Below, in pieces: positions 34,701 to 41,379 of a stretch of 43,737 nt of DNA (positions within the stretch are counted from its first letter, which is position 1; each line of letters begins with the position of its first letter). The stretch is taken from assembly GCF_001612985.1 (NCBI RefSeq), contig NZ_BDBM01000064.1, positions 1-43,737 on the forward strand, in the 5' to 3' direction. The notes below the pieces were generated by a model. That model made no database searches, was not told the origin of the DNA, and saw only the letters and a program-made list of their open reading frames with translations. The position numbers and the translations under genes are program-made. Origin of the DNA: Nocardia gamkensis NBRC 108242 (lineage in GTDB: Bacteria > Actinomycetota > Actinomycetes > Mycobacteriales > Mycobacteriaceae).

Positions 34701-35284
34701 TCCATGATCTCGAGGAAGAAATTCTCCTTCCCGAAGATCTCCTGCCACTTGGCCGCGGCCTCGAGCGCCTCGCGTTCGTGCCCGAGGCGCAGGCGGGTCT
34801 GCACCTCGCCGGAGGGGCAGCCGGTCGTCGCGATGATGCCTTCGGCGTACTGGGCGATGATCTCCGCGTCCATGCGCGCCCACTTGCCGAGCTGGCCCTC
34901 GATGGAGGCCAGCGAGGACAGTTTGAACAGGTTGCGCAGGCCGGTCGCGTTCTCGGCGACCATGGTCATATGCGTGTAGGCGCCCGAGCCGGAGACGTCG
35001 TCGCCCTTCTGGCTCGGATCGCCCCACTGCACGCGCTTGGTCTCGAACCGGGAGGCGGGCGCGATGTAGGCCTCGATGCCGATGATCGGCTTGATGTCGT
35101 GCTTCTTGGCCGAGTTGTAGAACTCCGAGGCGCCGTACATGTTGCCGTGGTCGGTCATCCCGACCGCGTTCATCCCCAGCCGTTTCGCCTCGCTGAACAA
35201 TGGCGAGATCTTGGCCGCACCATCGAGCATGGAGTACTCGGTGTGGTTGTGCAGATGGACGAACGATCCGGACGAGGCGGCCAA
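31736..35284 (-). CDS. dnaE1: DNA polymerase III alpha subunit (DnaE1)
   Basis: Replicative polymerase of 1182 residues, the size of DnaE1 in mycolic actinobacteria. N-terminal PHP domain: SFVHLHNHTEYSMLDGA, GMTDHGNMYGA, IKPIIGIEAYI and a HGLSIERRVREG segment. Its metal-binding His/Asp pattern looks intact, so it probably keeps 3'-5' proofreading as known for mycobacterial DnaE1. Polymerase core: GPGRGSAAGSLVAYALGI, catalytic aspartates in APDIDIDFDDRRRGE, and YGLIVYQEQIMFIAQK, YAFNKSHAAGYG. C-terminal OB domain: VTVGGILASVNRRINKNG. The start is TTG 35284 with GGGAGG 10 nt upstream, giving LAASSGSFVHLHNH. Confidence 0.97.
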   Translation of the reverse strand: MAASSGSFVHLHNHTEYSMLDGAAKISPLFSEAKRLGMNAVGMTDHGNMYGASEFYNSAKKHDIKPIIGIEAYIAPASRFETKRVQWGDPSQKGDDVSGSGAYTHMTMVAENATGLRNLFKLSSLASIEGQLGKWARMDAEIIAQYAEGIIATTGCPSGEVQTRLRLGHEREALEAAAKWQEIFGKENFFLEIMDHGLSIERRVREGLLNVGRQLGIPALATNDCHYVTKDQSANHEALLCVQTGKTLSDPTRFKFDGDGYYLKSAEEMRALWDAEVPGACDNTVLIGERVQSYDDVWAFKDRMPIFPVPEGEDQDSWLRKEVDRGLARRFPDGVPDEYYTRAYFELDVIKQKGFPAYFLVVGDLVKHAREVGIRVGPGRGSAAGSLVAYALGITNIDPLPHGLLFERFLNPERPSAPDIDIDFDDRRRGEMVRYATEKWGTDRVAQVITFGTIKTKAAIKDSARVQFGQPGFAIADQISKALPPPIMAKDIPLSGIMDPDHERYKEAAEVRELIGNNPDVAKIYETARGLEGLIRNAGVHACAVIMSSEPLMDAIPVWKRPQDGAIITGWDYPSCEAIGLLKMDFLGLRNLTVIGDALDNIKANRGIDLDMDNLPLDDPATYELLSRGDTLGVFQLDGGPMRDLLRRMQPTGFNDIVAVLALYRPGPMGMNAHNDYADRKNGRQPIKPIHPELEEPLKDILAETYGLIVYQEQIMFIAQKVASYSMGKADALRKAMGKKKLEVLEAEYKGFHEGMTNNGFSEAAVKALWDTILPFAGYAFNKSHAAGYGLVSFWTAYLKANYPAEYMAGLLTSVGDDKDKAAVYLSDCRRLGITVLPPDVNESEQNFASVGKDIRFGLGAVRNVGANVVSSIIQARKEKSKFTDFSDYLNKIDAIAASKKVTESLIKAGGFDSLGHPRKGLMLIHSDAIDAVMATKKAEAIGQFDLFGGLDADESVTSVFNVKVPDEEWESKHRLALEREMLGLYVSGHPLNGVEHVLAAQADTQIPAILEGDIKDGTQVTVGGILASVNRRINKNGLAWASAQLEDLTGGIEVLFFPQSYSVYGMDVVEDAVVLVKARVSVRDDRISLIANDLAVPDLSAVGVAKPLAVTVTTRMCTPDKIGELKRVLSRHPGTSDVHIRHVGARDKTTLLKLDERLRVSPSSALMGDLKALLGPGCLAS

Positions 35285-35602
35285 GACGGTCCTTCCTCCC
35301 AAGGTCTCGACGGGGGTTGGCTGGACCGATTCTAGGCGTGCCCACCGACTGCTTCGGACCGGCGCGCTGGCGCCACTCGGGCGTCCGGCGTGTCGGTGGG
35401 GAAGATCACCGGCGCGTCCTGGGGACTCGCCGTGTGAGTGGCCGATTTCCGCGAGTGTCGGGGTCTTGCCGAATTCGGGAACACCCGAACGGCGGCCGTG
35501 GCTCGGCGGTAATCTCTGCTTCCCTCCCCACGACGATGCCGGCGCTTCTCGGGGACGGGCCAGCACGGCAGACCGGATTTTCCCGAAAACGTGGAGGTGT
35601 CG
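35285..35602. other. Intergenic region between dnaE1 and the secreted-protein gene
   Basis: 318 bp with no gene seen on either strand. It must carry the divergent promoters. On the minus strand TAGAAT about 50 bp upstream of the dnaE1 start could be a -10 element. No other structure was clear. Confidence 0.5.
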
Positions 35603-36040
35603 ATGAATTCGACGACAGCGCTCTTGATGGTCCCCGCTACGGCGATGGCGGCACTGGCCGCGACGGCCGCGCCCGCCGCGGCCGCGCCCGCCGCGTTCGC
35701 CACCGTGTACACCCTGGCCCAGGGGCCGTGCGTGGGGCAGGTGGAGATGTCGGTCAACGGCAACGCCTACCCCAACCAGGCGGCCTTCACCGTGGGCGCG
35801 ACGCTGCTCGGCGCCGGGCCGTGCACGCTGCCGGTCACGCTGAACTACCGCAATGTCGACACCGGCCAGGAAGGTACGTTCCAAGTGGTCGCGCAGGGTC
35901 CCGGCTACTGGGGCAACAGCGGCCACTCCGCGCTGTTCCTTCCCGGCATCGGCCAGTTCACCGCGACGGTCAGCATCGGCGCGGCGCACTTCCCCGAACC
36001 CGGCACCATCGAGTTCACGGTCCCGCAGTACCAGGGCTGA
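35603..36040 (+). CDS. Small secreted protein, unknown function
   Basis: A 145-residue protein with a Sec signal peptide: MNSTTALLMVPATAMAALAA, TAAPAAAAPAAFA; cleavage probably near AAA-PAAFA, at residues ~28-32. The mature domain (~113 aa) is beta-rich, with two Cys (QGPCVGQVEM, GAGPCTLPVTLNY) that may form a disulphide, and ends in FPEPGTIEFTVPQYQG. GGAGG lies 6 nt before the ATG. It is flanked by a hairpin and is apparently monocistronic. No family recognised; it resembles small cell-wall or secreted proteins common in Nocardia by composition only. Confidence 0.8.
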   Translation: MNSTTALLMVPATAMAALAATAAPAAAAPAAFATVYTLAQGPCVGQVEMSVNGNAYPNQAAFTVGATLLGAGPCTLPVTLNYRNVDTGQEGTFQVVAQGPGYWGNSGHSALFLPGIGQFTATVSIGAAHFPEPGTIEFTVPQYQG

Positions 36041-36055
36041 GAATTCCCGCAGGCC

Positions 36056-36088
36056 GGACCGCGCCCGCGCCCGGCGGCGGCGCGGTCC
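36056..36088 (+). terminator. Terminator-like hairpin after the secreted-protein gene
   Basis: GGACCGCGCC (36056-36065) pairs perfectly with GGCGCGGTCC (36079-36088), loop 13 nt, 16 bp after the stop codon. No T-tract follows, as is usual in GC-rich actinobacteria. The rest of 36089-36346 shows no gene. Confidence 0.7.
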
Positions 36089-36346
36089 GCGTGGACGGAT
36101 TCGGCCATTCAGTGCGGCGGTGGTATCCACCAGCGGCGACGCGACCCCTTACCGAACTCCGGCAAAACCGCAGGACAGCGGCCACGCCCGACGAAGGCGG
36201 GTTCCGCGTTCACCGGATTCGGCCCGTTGCGCGGCCGTCGACGCCAACGCCCGCACTCGGCCGCACCCCGCACTCGCGTCACAGCCGCCGCCTTGCCGCG
36301 GTGTTTGCGGCCGACGCGATAATCAGCCCATGCAGTCCGTGCGCCG

Positions 36347-37552
36347 ATGCCCGCCATGACCACCGCACTCGCCGTCGCGGCGGCGGCGGCGCTGATCGCC
36401 GGGGCGCTGCTGATCTGGTCGCGCACCCGCAGAGTGGTGACCACCCCCGCGGAGCGGGCGGTGCATTCGGCGTTGCACACCGCGTCGCTGGCGGCGGTCC
36501 CGCTGCGGCGCGGGCTGACCGAGCAGTCCGCGCGGGAGGCGGCGCCGCACCTGCGCGCACTCACCGGCGCCGAGGCGCTCGCGCTGGCCGACCCCGACGG
36601 CACGTTGCTCGCCTGGGACGGCCCGCACGCCGAACTGGCCGAATACTTCGGCGAAGCCGCCGTGCGCGCCGTCGCGGGCGAGCGCCCGGTGCTCGTCGCC
36701 GGACCCGGACGCGGCGAACACGCGGGACGCACGCTGATCGCGCAACCGCTGCTGGTCGAATCCAACGGCGTGGCCGGCGTGCTGGGAGTCGTGAGCGCCG
36801 GGCAGCCGGGACCGGGCCGGCTGGGTGCGGTCGCCGAGGTGGCTCGGTACGCCTGCGGTCAGCTCGAACTGGCCGAGCTGGACGCGTCGCGGGCCCGGCT
36901 GGACCGCGCCGAGGTGCGCGCGCTGCGGGCCCAGATCAGCCCGCACTTCATCTACAACGCGCTGAACACCATCGCCTCGTTCGTCCGCACCGACCCGGCG
37001 CGGGCCCGCGAGCTGATCCTCGAGTTCGCCGACTTCACCAGGTACTCCTTCCGCGCCGCGGGCGAATTCACGGTGCTGTCCGACGAGTTGCGCAACATCG
37101 AGCGGTACCTCGCGCTGGAACGCGCCCGTTTCGGCGACGCGCTACAGGTCCGGCTGCGGATCGCGCCCGAGGTGCTCGGCGTGGTACTGCCCTTCCTCGC
37201 GTTGCAGCCGCTGGTGGAGAACGCGGTGCGGCACGGGCTGGCGGGCACCGCGCACGGCGGCACCGTCAGCATCGTCGCCACCGACGCGGGCACCGACTGC
37301 GTGATCAGCGTCGAGGACGACGGCGTCGGCATGGACCCGGATCTGCTGCGGTCCGGCGCGCTGGACGCCGTCGACACCGGGACGGGCCCGGCGGCCTCCG
37401 GTGAGGCCGCGCACGTCGGGCTGGCCAATGTCGACGACCGGTTGCGCGCGGCCTTCGGCGACGACTACGGCCTGGTCGTGGAAACCGCGCCCGGTGCGGG
37501 CACGAAGGTCAGCCTGCGCGTCCCCAAGTTCCGCGCGGGCATCCGGGCGTAA
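36347..37552 (+). CDS. LytS-type sensor histidine kinase
   Basis: A 401-residue protein. It has one N-terminal transmembrane helix (ALAVAAAAALIAGALLIW, about 7-24), a GAF-like sensor domain (about 40-165), then the His_kinase domain with H200 in ALRAQISPHFIYNALNTIASF. The HATPase_c domain has LVENAVRHG (N box), EDDGVGMD (G1), and GLANVDDRLRAAFGDDYGL (G2). Full LytS proteins have five or six helices (5TM-5TMR); this one lacks them, so it probably senses a cytoplasmic or membrane signal through the GAF domain. An ATG three codons later is an alternative start. Partner: the response regulator 319 bp downstream. Confidence 0.93.
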   Translation: MPAMTTALAVAAAAALIAGALLIWSRTRRVVTTPAERAVHSALHTASLAAVPLRRGLTEQSAREAAPHLRALTGAEALALADPDGTLLAWDGPHAELAEYFGEAAVRAVAGERPVLVAGPGRGEHAGRTLIAQPLLVESNGVAGVLGVVSAGQPGPGRLGAVAEVARYACGQLELAELDASRARLDRAEVRALRAQISPHFIYNALNTIASFVRTDPARARELILEFADFTRYSFRAAGEFTVLSDELRNIERYLALERARFGDALQVRLRIAPEVLGVVLPFLALQPLVENAVRHGLAGTAHGGTVSIVATDAGTDCVISVEDDGVGMDPDLLRSGALDAVDTGTGPAASGEAAHVGLANVDDRLRAAFGDDYGLVVETAPGAGTKVSLRVPKFRAGIRA

Positions 37553-37586
37553 CACCGCCCTGCGGGACCCAGGACCAGGCCTCAGG

Positions 37587-37815
37587 ACGATGACAACCAA
37601 CCGGGCATGAAACCAACGCGCTACGCCCAGGACCACAACTCACCCCGCCGACAACCGAACCGACACACCACCGCGCGAGACCCGCGACCACGACCCACAC
37701 CGACGACGAGCAACCGGACGCAAGACCGGGACACCCGACGCCGGAACACAGTTCATGCCGACGACAAGCAACCGGATATGAGACCGGCGCGCACGACGCC
37801 CGGGAGCTGGACACG
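37587..37815. repeat. Degenerate ~57-58-bp tandem repeats between kinase and response regulator genes
   Basis: About four imperfect copies, starting near 37587, 37645, 37700 and 37758. The best-preserved core in the last two is CGACGACRAGCAACCGGA, followed by an AGACCGG box; the first copy reads GACAACCAACCGGGCATGAA. Copy 1 to copy 4 is 171 bp (3 x 57). The spacing is not a multiple of three between copies 3 and 4, so this is unlikely to be coding. Function unknown. Confidence 0.6.
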
Positions 37816-37817
37816 TC

Positions 37818-37840
37818 CCGCCGACGGCGCCCGTCGGCGG
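37818..37840 (+). terminator. Strong hairpin before the response-regulator gene
   Basis: CCGCCGACGG (37818-37827) pairs with CCGTCGGCGG (37831-37840) through 10 bp with a CGC loop, 31 bp before the GTG of the response regulator. It could be a terminator of the kinase transcript or an attenuator controlling the regulator. Confidence 0.6.
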
Positions 37841-37871
37841 CCTCGCAGGGGAGCCTTACGATGGTGCGATT

Positions 37872-38669
37872 GTGACCCGCGTTACCGGCAAACCGGCGGG
37901 CGCGCTGCGCGTGCTCGCCGTGGACGACGAGAAACCCGCTCTGGACGAGCTGGTGTATCTGCTGCGCGCGCGGACCGAGATCGGCGAGATCCACGCGGCA
38001 GGCGACGCCACCAGCGCACTGCGGGTGCTGCGCGCCCATCCGATCGACGCGGTGTTCCTGGACATCAACATGCCGGGACTGGACGGCATGGAGCTGGCGG
38101 GCATCCTCTCGGAGTTCGCCGCCGCGCCCGCCGTGGTCTTCGTGACCGCCCACGACGACCGGGCGATCGCGGCGTTCGACCTGGGCGCGGTGGACTATCT
38201 GCTCAAGCCGCTGCGGGAGGACCGGCTCGCGGAGGCGGTGCGGCGGATCGCCGCAGCGCGCAGCGCGCCGCACCCGGCCGCCACCGAAGCCCGCACCGAC
38301 CCGAACGAGGTCATCCCCGTGGAACTGGGCGGAGTGACCACGCTGGTACCGCGATCGAGCGTGAGCTGGGTGGAAGCCGACGGTGACTACGCGCGGCTGC
38401 ATACCAGCGCCGGGTCGCATCTGGTGCGGATTCCGTTGTCGGCGCTGGAGGCTCGCTGGCACGACGCGGGCTTCCTCCGGGTGCACCGGTCCTACCTGGT
38501 GGCGCTGCGGCTGGTGACCGGGCTGCGCAGCGTGGGTTCCGGGACCGTGGTGTGCCTGCGGGCCGAGGGCGACGCGCGGGCGGTCGAACTGCCGGTCAGC
38601 CGAAGACAGGTTCGTGAGCTGAAACAACGGCTGGTGCGCCGGCCCCGGCAGCACTGGGGCAACCAGTGA
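37872..38669 (+). CDS. LytR/AlgR-type response regulator
   Basis: A 265-residue protein. The receiver domain has VLAVDDEKPALDELVYLL (acidic pocket), phosphoacceptor D64 in AVFLDINMPGLDGMEL, FVTAHDD and the conserved Lys in VDYLLKPL. The LytTR DNA-binding domain (about 145-255) has VSWVEADGDYARLHTSAGSH, FLRVHRSYLVALRLV and a final LPVSRRQVRELKQRL. GTG start. Its last codon overlaps the next gene (GTGA). It is probably phosphorylated by the upstream kinase and, by analogy to LytS/LytR-type pairs that control carboxylate uptake (BtsS/BtsR, YpdA/YpdB), regulates the transporter genes downstream. Confidence 0.94.
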   Translation: MTRVTGKPAGALRVLAVDDEKPALDELVYLLRARTEIGEIHAAGDATSALRVLRAHPIDAVFLDINMPGLDGMELAGILSEFAAAPAVVFVTAHDDRAIAAFDLGAVDYLLKPLREDRLAEAVRRIAAARSAPHPAATEARTDPNEVIPVELGGVTTLVPRSSVSWVEADGDYARLHTSAGSHLVRIPLSALEARWHDAGFLRVHRSYLVALRLVTGLRSVGSGTVVCLRAEGDARAVELPVSRRQVRELKQRLVRRPRQHWGNQ

Positions 38670-39031
38670 CCGGGCCGCAGCGCCCGGTCCGCAGGCGCGT
38701 CGTGCTCTCCGAGCGACGTGGCGCCCGGCGGGTGCGCACGCGGGTGGAGGTCGCCGAGCAAACCGAGTTCGGTGAAGCGCTCATCGGGGGCCTGATCCGC
38801 GCCCAACTCGGGCTCGCGCTACGCGTGGGCCTGGTGAGCATCGCGCTGCTGTGCGCGCTGCCGGTGCTGTTCCGGACCGGCTCGATCGGCTCCATGGCGG
38901 TGCTGGGCATCCGGTTGCCGTGGCTGCTGCTCGGCGGAGCCGTCTACCCGCTGCTGTTCCTGCTCGGCCGCACCTATGTGCGCTTGGCCGAACGCAACGA
39001 ACAGGACTTCCTCGAACTGGCCGAGGACTGA
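38666..39031 (+). CDS. Small two-helix membrane protein preceding an SSS symporter
   Basis: A 121-residue protein overlapping the response-regulator gene by 4 nt (GTGA). It has a basic cytoplasmic N-terminus (RPVRRRVVLSERRGARRVRT), then two membrane helices, ALRVGLVSIALLCALPVLF (about 51-69) and LPWLLLGGAVYPLLFLLG (about 83-100), and an acidic end, LAERNEQDFLELAED. Size and topology match DUF485-type partners of acetate symporters, though the DUF485 motif is not obvious. Its place before the symporter supports a partner role. Confidence 0.8.
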   Translation: MTGPQRPVRRRVVLSERRGARRVRTRVEVAEQTEFGEALIGGLIRAQLGLALRVGLVSIALLCALPVLFRTGSIGSMAVLGIRLPWLLLGGAVYPLLFLLGRTYVRLAERNEQDFLELAED

Positions 39032-39109
39032 TGGTGCGCCCTCCACCATGAACGAGTCGATCACGTCCACATCGCCCGCCGAACCGATGCGCCGACCCCG
39101 GAGCGCTCC

Positions 39110-40864
39110 ATGACCTCGGGTACGGCGCCTGCGCTCACCGTGGCCGCGCTGGTCCTCGCGGCGCTGGCGACCGTCGCGATCGGCGCGTACGGCGTGCGGC
39201 TCGCGCGCACCACCTCCGACTTCCTCGTCGCGTCGCGCAGCGTGGGACCGCGCTGGAACGCCGCCGCGATCTCCGGGGAATACCTCTCGGCCGCCTCGTT
39301 TCTCGGCGTGGCCGGGTTGATCGCGAAATACGGCGCGGACGCGCTGTGGTACCCGGTGGGCTTCACCGCCGGATACCTGGCGCTGCTGCTGTTCGTCGCC
39401 GCTCCGCTGCGCCGCTCCGGCGCGTACACGGTGCCCGACTTCGCCGAATTCCGGCTGGGCTCACTGCGTTTGCGCAGGCTCGCGGCCACCGTCGTGGTGC
39501 TCATCTGCGCGGTGTATCTCATTCCGCAGTTCCAAGGGGCCGGGCTGACCCTGCACATCCTGCTCGGGGTGCCGGACTGGGTGGGCGCGGTGGCGGTGGG
39601 CGCGATCGTGCTCGCCAACGTGGTCGGCGGCGGGATGCGCTCGATCACCCTGGTCCAGGCGTTCCAGTACTGGCTGAAGCTGACCGCGGTGGCCCTTCCC
39701 GCGCTGGTGCTGCTCGGGCACTTCCTCGCCGACGAGCGAGAACTGGGTGCGCCCGCGCCGCCGGTGGTGTCCGAGCGCACGACCGTCGACGTGACCACCG
39801 ACGTGGTGGTGCGGGTGGGTGCGCCGCAGCAGGTTTCGATCACGGGAACCCTCGACGACCGCGCGGTCGACGGCCCGGTGCCGCTGGCGCCGGGCACCCA
39901 CGAGCTGTCCGCGGGCACGCGGCTGGTGCTGGAAGCCGGGGTCGCCGTGCCGGTGGTCGCGGGCGCACCCGCCGACGGCGCGGGCTGGCTGGCGCCGGGC
40001 GGCGGCTTGGGTGGACCGCATCCGGCCTACCAGGTCTATTCGCTGATCCTCGCAACCTTCCTCGGCACCATGGGCCTGCCGCACGTGCTGGTGCGCTTCT
40101 ACACCAACCCCGATGGGCGGGCCGCGCGCGCGACGGCGCTCGCGGTGATCGGCCTGGTCGGGCTGTTCTACCTGTTCCCCGTCCTGCTGGGCGTCTTCGC
40201 CCGGCTGTACGTGCCGCAACTGCTGATCACCGGGACCTCCGATGCCGCGGTGGTGCTGCTGCCCGGCTCGGTGGTCGCCGGACTACCGGGGCAGCTGCTA
40301 GCGGCGCTGGCCGCGGCGGGCGCGATCGCCGCGTTCCTGTCCACCTCGTCGGGACTGCTGGTGAGCATCGCGGGCGTGCTCAGCACCGACATGCTGCGCG
40401 GGCGGATCCGGGACTTCCGCGCGGCGGCGCTGGTCGCGGGCTCGGTTCCGCTGGCGCTGTCGCTGACCGTCGTGTCGCTGGACCTGTCGCGCACCGTCGG
40501 CCTGGCCTTCGCGGTGGCCGCCTCCACGCTGTGCCCGCTGCTGGTGCTGGGCATCTGGTGGCGCGGGCTGACCGCGGCGGGCGCGGCGGCCGGCCTGATC
40601 GCGGGCGGGCTCGCCGCGGGCACCGCGACCGCCGTCTCGGTCACCGGCGGATTCTCCGACACGGTGGCGGGCGGCTGGCCTGCGGCGCTGCTCGGCTATC
40701 CGGCTGCGATCAGCGTGCCGTTGGCGTTCGCCACCATGGTGCTGGTCAGCTCGTTCACCCGCGGACTCGGCGCGAGGACGGTGAGCCGGATCTTCGTCCG
40801 GATGCACGCGCCGGAGCGACTGGGCATGGGCGCCGACCGCGAGCGCAGCCTGCGCTCGGACTGA
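39110..40864 (+). CDS. SSS-family cation/monocarboxylate symporter with extracytoplasmic insertion
   Basis: A 584-residue, about 13-helix protein of the ActP/MctC branch. Seen: SGEYLSAASFLGVAGLIAKY (about 55-74), FQGAGLTLHILLG, GGGMRSITLVQAFQYWLK and LGTMGLPHVLVRFYTNPDG (about 318-336), the ActP family hallmarks. Between helices, residues ~208-305 form a ~100-residue polar, strand-rich domain (SERTTVDVTTDVVVRVGAPQ, THELSAGTRLVLEAGVAV). The paralogue downstream has ~60 residues there. Its ATG overlaps the stop of a 21-codon ORF that starts at 39048 (ATGA). Substrate inferred: acetate, pyruvate or propionate. Confidence 0.9.
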   Translation: MTSGTAPALTVAALVLAALATVAIGAYGVRLARTTSDFLVASRSVGPRWNAAAISGEYLSAASFLGVAGLIAKYGADALWYPVGFTAGYLALLLFVAAPLRRSGAYTVPDFAEFRLGSLRLRRLAATVVVLICAVYLIPQFQGAGLTLHILLGVPDWVGAVAVGAIVLANVVGGGMRSITLVQAFQYWLKLTAVALPALVLLGHFLADERELGAPAPPVVSERTTVDVTTDVVVRVGAPQQVSITGTLDDRAVDGPVPLAPGTHELSAGTRLVLEAGVAVPVVAGAPADGAGWLAPGGGLGGPHPAYQVYSLILATFLGTMGLPHVLVRFYTNPDGRAARATALAVIGLVGLFYLFPVLLGVFARLYVPQLLITGTSDAAVVLLPGSVVAGLPGQLLAALAAAGAIAAFLSTSSGLLVSIAGVLSTDMLRGRIRDFRAAALVAGSVPLALSLTVVSLDLSRTVGLAFAVAASTLCPLLVLGIWWRGLTAAGAAAGLIAGGLAAGTATAVSVTGGFSDTVAGGWPAALLGYPAAISVPLAFATMVLVSSFTRGLGARTVSRIFVRMHAPERLGMGADRERSLRSD

Positions 40865-41022
40865 CCGAGGCCACGGGCGGCCGACCGTTCATCGCGTCAC
40901 ATCGACCGCTCGGCGCAGATTCGGGCACCTTCACAGAGTGACCCACGCCACAGCCTACTGGTGAGCCGTGGGCCTGGCTTACCGTCCTCGAGAAGTAAGC
41001 CACGTCACTTGGTAGGACACTC

Positions 41023-41379
41023 ATGACCAGTACCGAACTCGACGACACCGCCCCGCGGCGAGCGCCGAGCGCAGCAGAATTCGCCGAAGTGCAGGCGAGC
41101 CCCCAATTCCAGGAACTGCGAACGCGCCTGCGCCGCTTCGTGTTTCCGATGACCGCGTTGTTCCTGCTCTGGTACCTCGGATACGTCCTGCTCGGCGCGT
41201 ACGCCCACGACTTCATGAGCCGCCCGGTGTTCGGCGACGTCAACGTCGGGTTGCTGCTCGGCCTGGGCCAATTCGTATCCACCTTCGCCATCACCGCGCT
41301 GTACGTCCGGTTCGCCAACCGGGAACTGGATCCGCGCGCGGCGACCATCCGCGGCTACCTCGAGGGAGACCGAGCGTGA
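41023..41379 (+). CDS. DUF485-family membrane protein
   Basis: A 118-residue protein: EFAEVQASPQFQELRTRLRR precedes two helices, FVFPMTALFLLWYLGYVLLG and VGLLLGLGQFVSTFAITALY, then VRFANRELDPRAATIRGYLE. It carries the DUF485 pattern (SPxFQxLRxRLRxFVFPxT... WYxxYV). It is known to be encoded before ActP-type symporters and may stabilise or regulate them. The 4-nt GTGA overlap with the next symporter gene confirms coupling. The 158-bp gap in front gives room for its own promoter, with possible regulation by the LytR-type protein. Confidence 0.93.
   Translation: MTSTELDDTAPRRAPSAAEFAEVQASPQFQELRTRLRRFVFPMTALFLLWYLGYVLLGAYAHDFMSRPVFGDVNVGLLLGLGQFVSTFAITALYVRFANRELDPRAATIRGYLEGDRA

Noticed and set aside
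31856..35335. 1159-residue plus-strand frame opposite dnaE1
   Set aside because: Composition of an antisense shadow (RGDGD, VEHRG runs); the minus strand has a full-length DnaE1.
37587..37815. The ~57-bp repeats as a repeat-containing protein gene
   Set aside because: Spacing shifts frame between copies and no frame with a start and ribosome site spans all copies.
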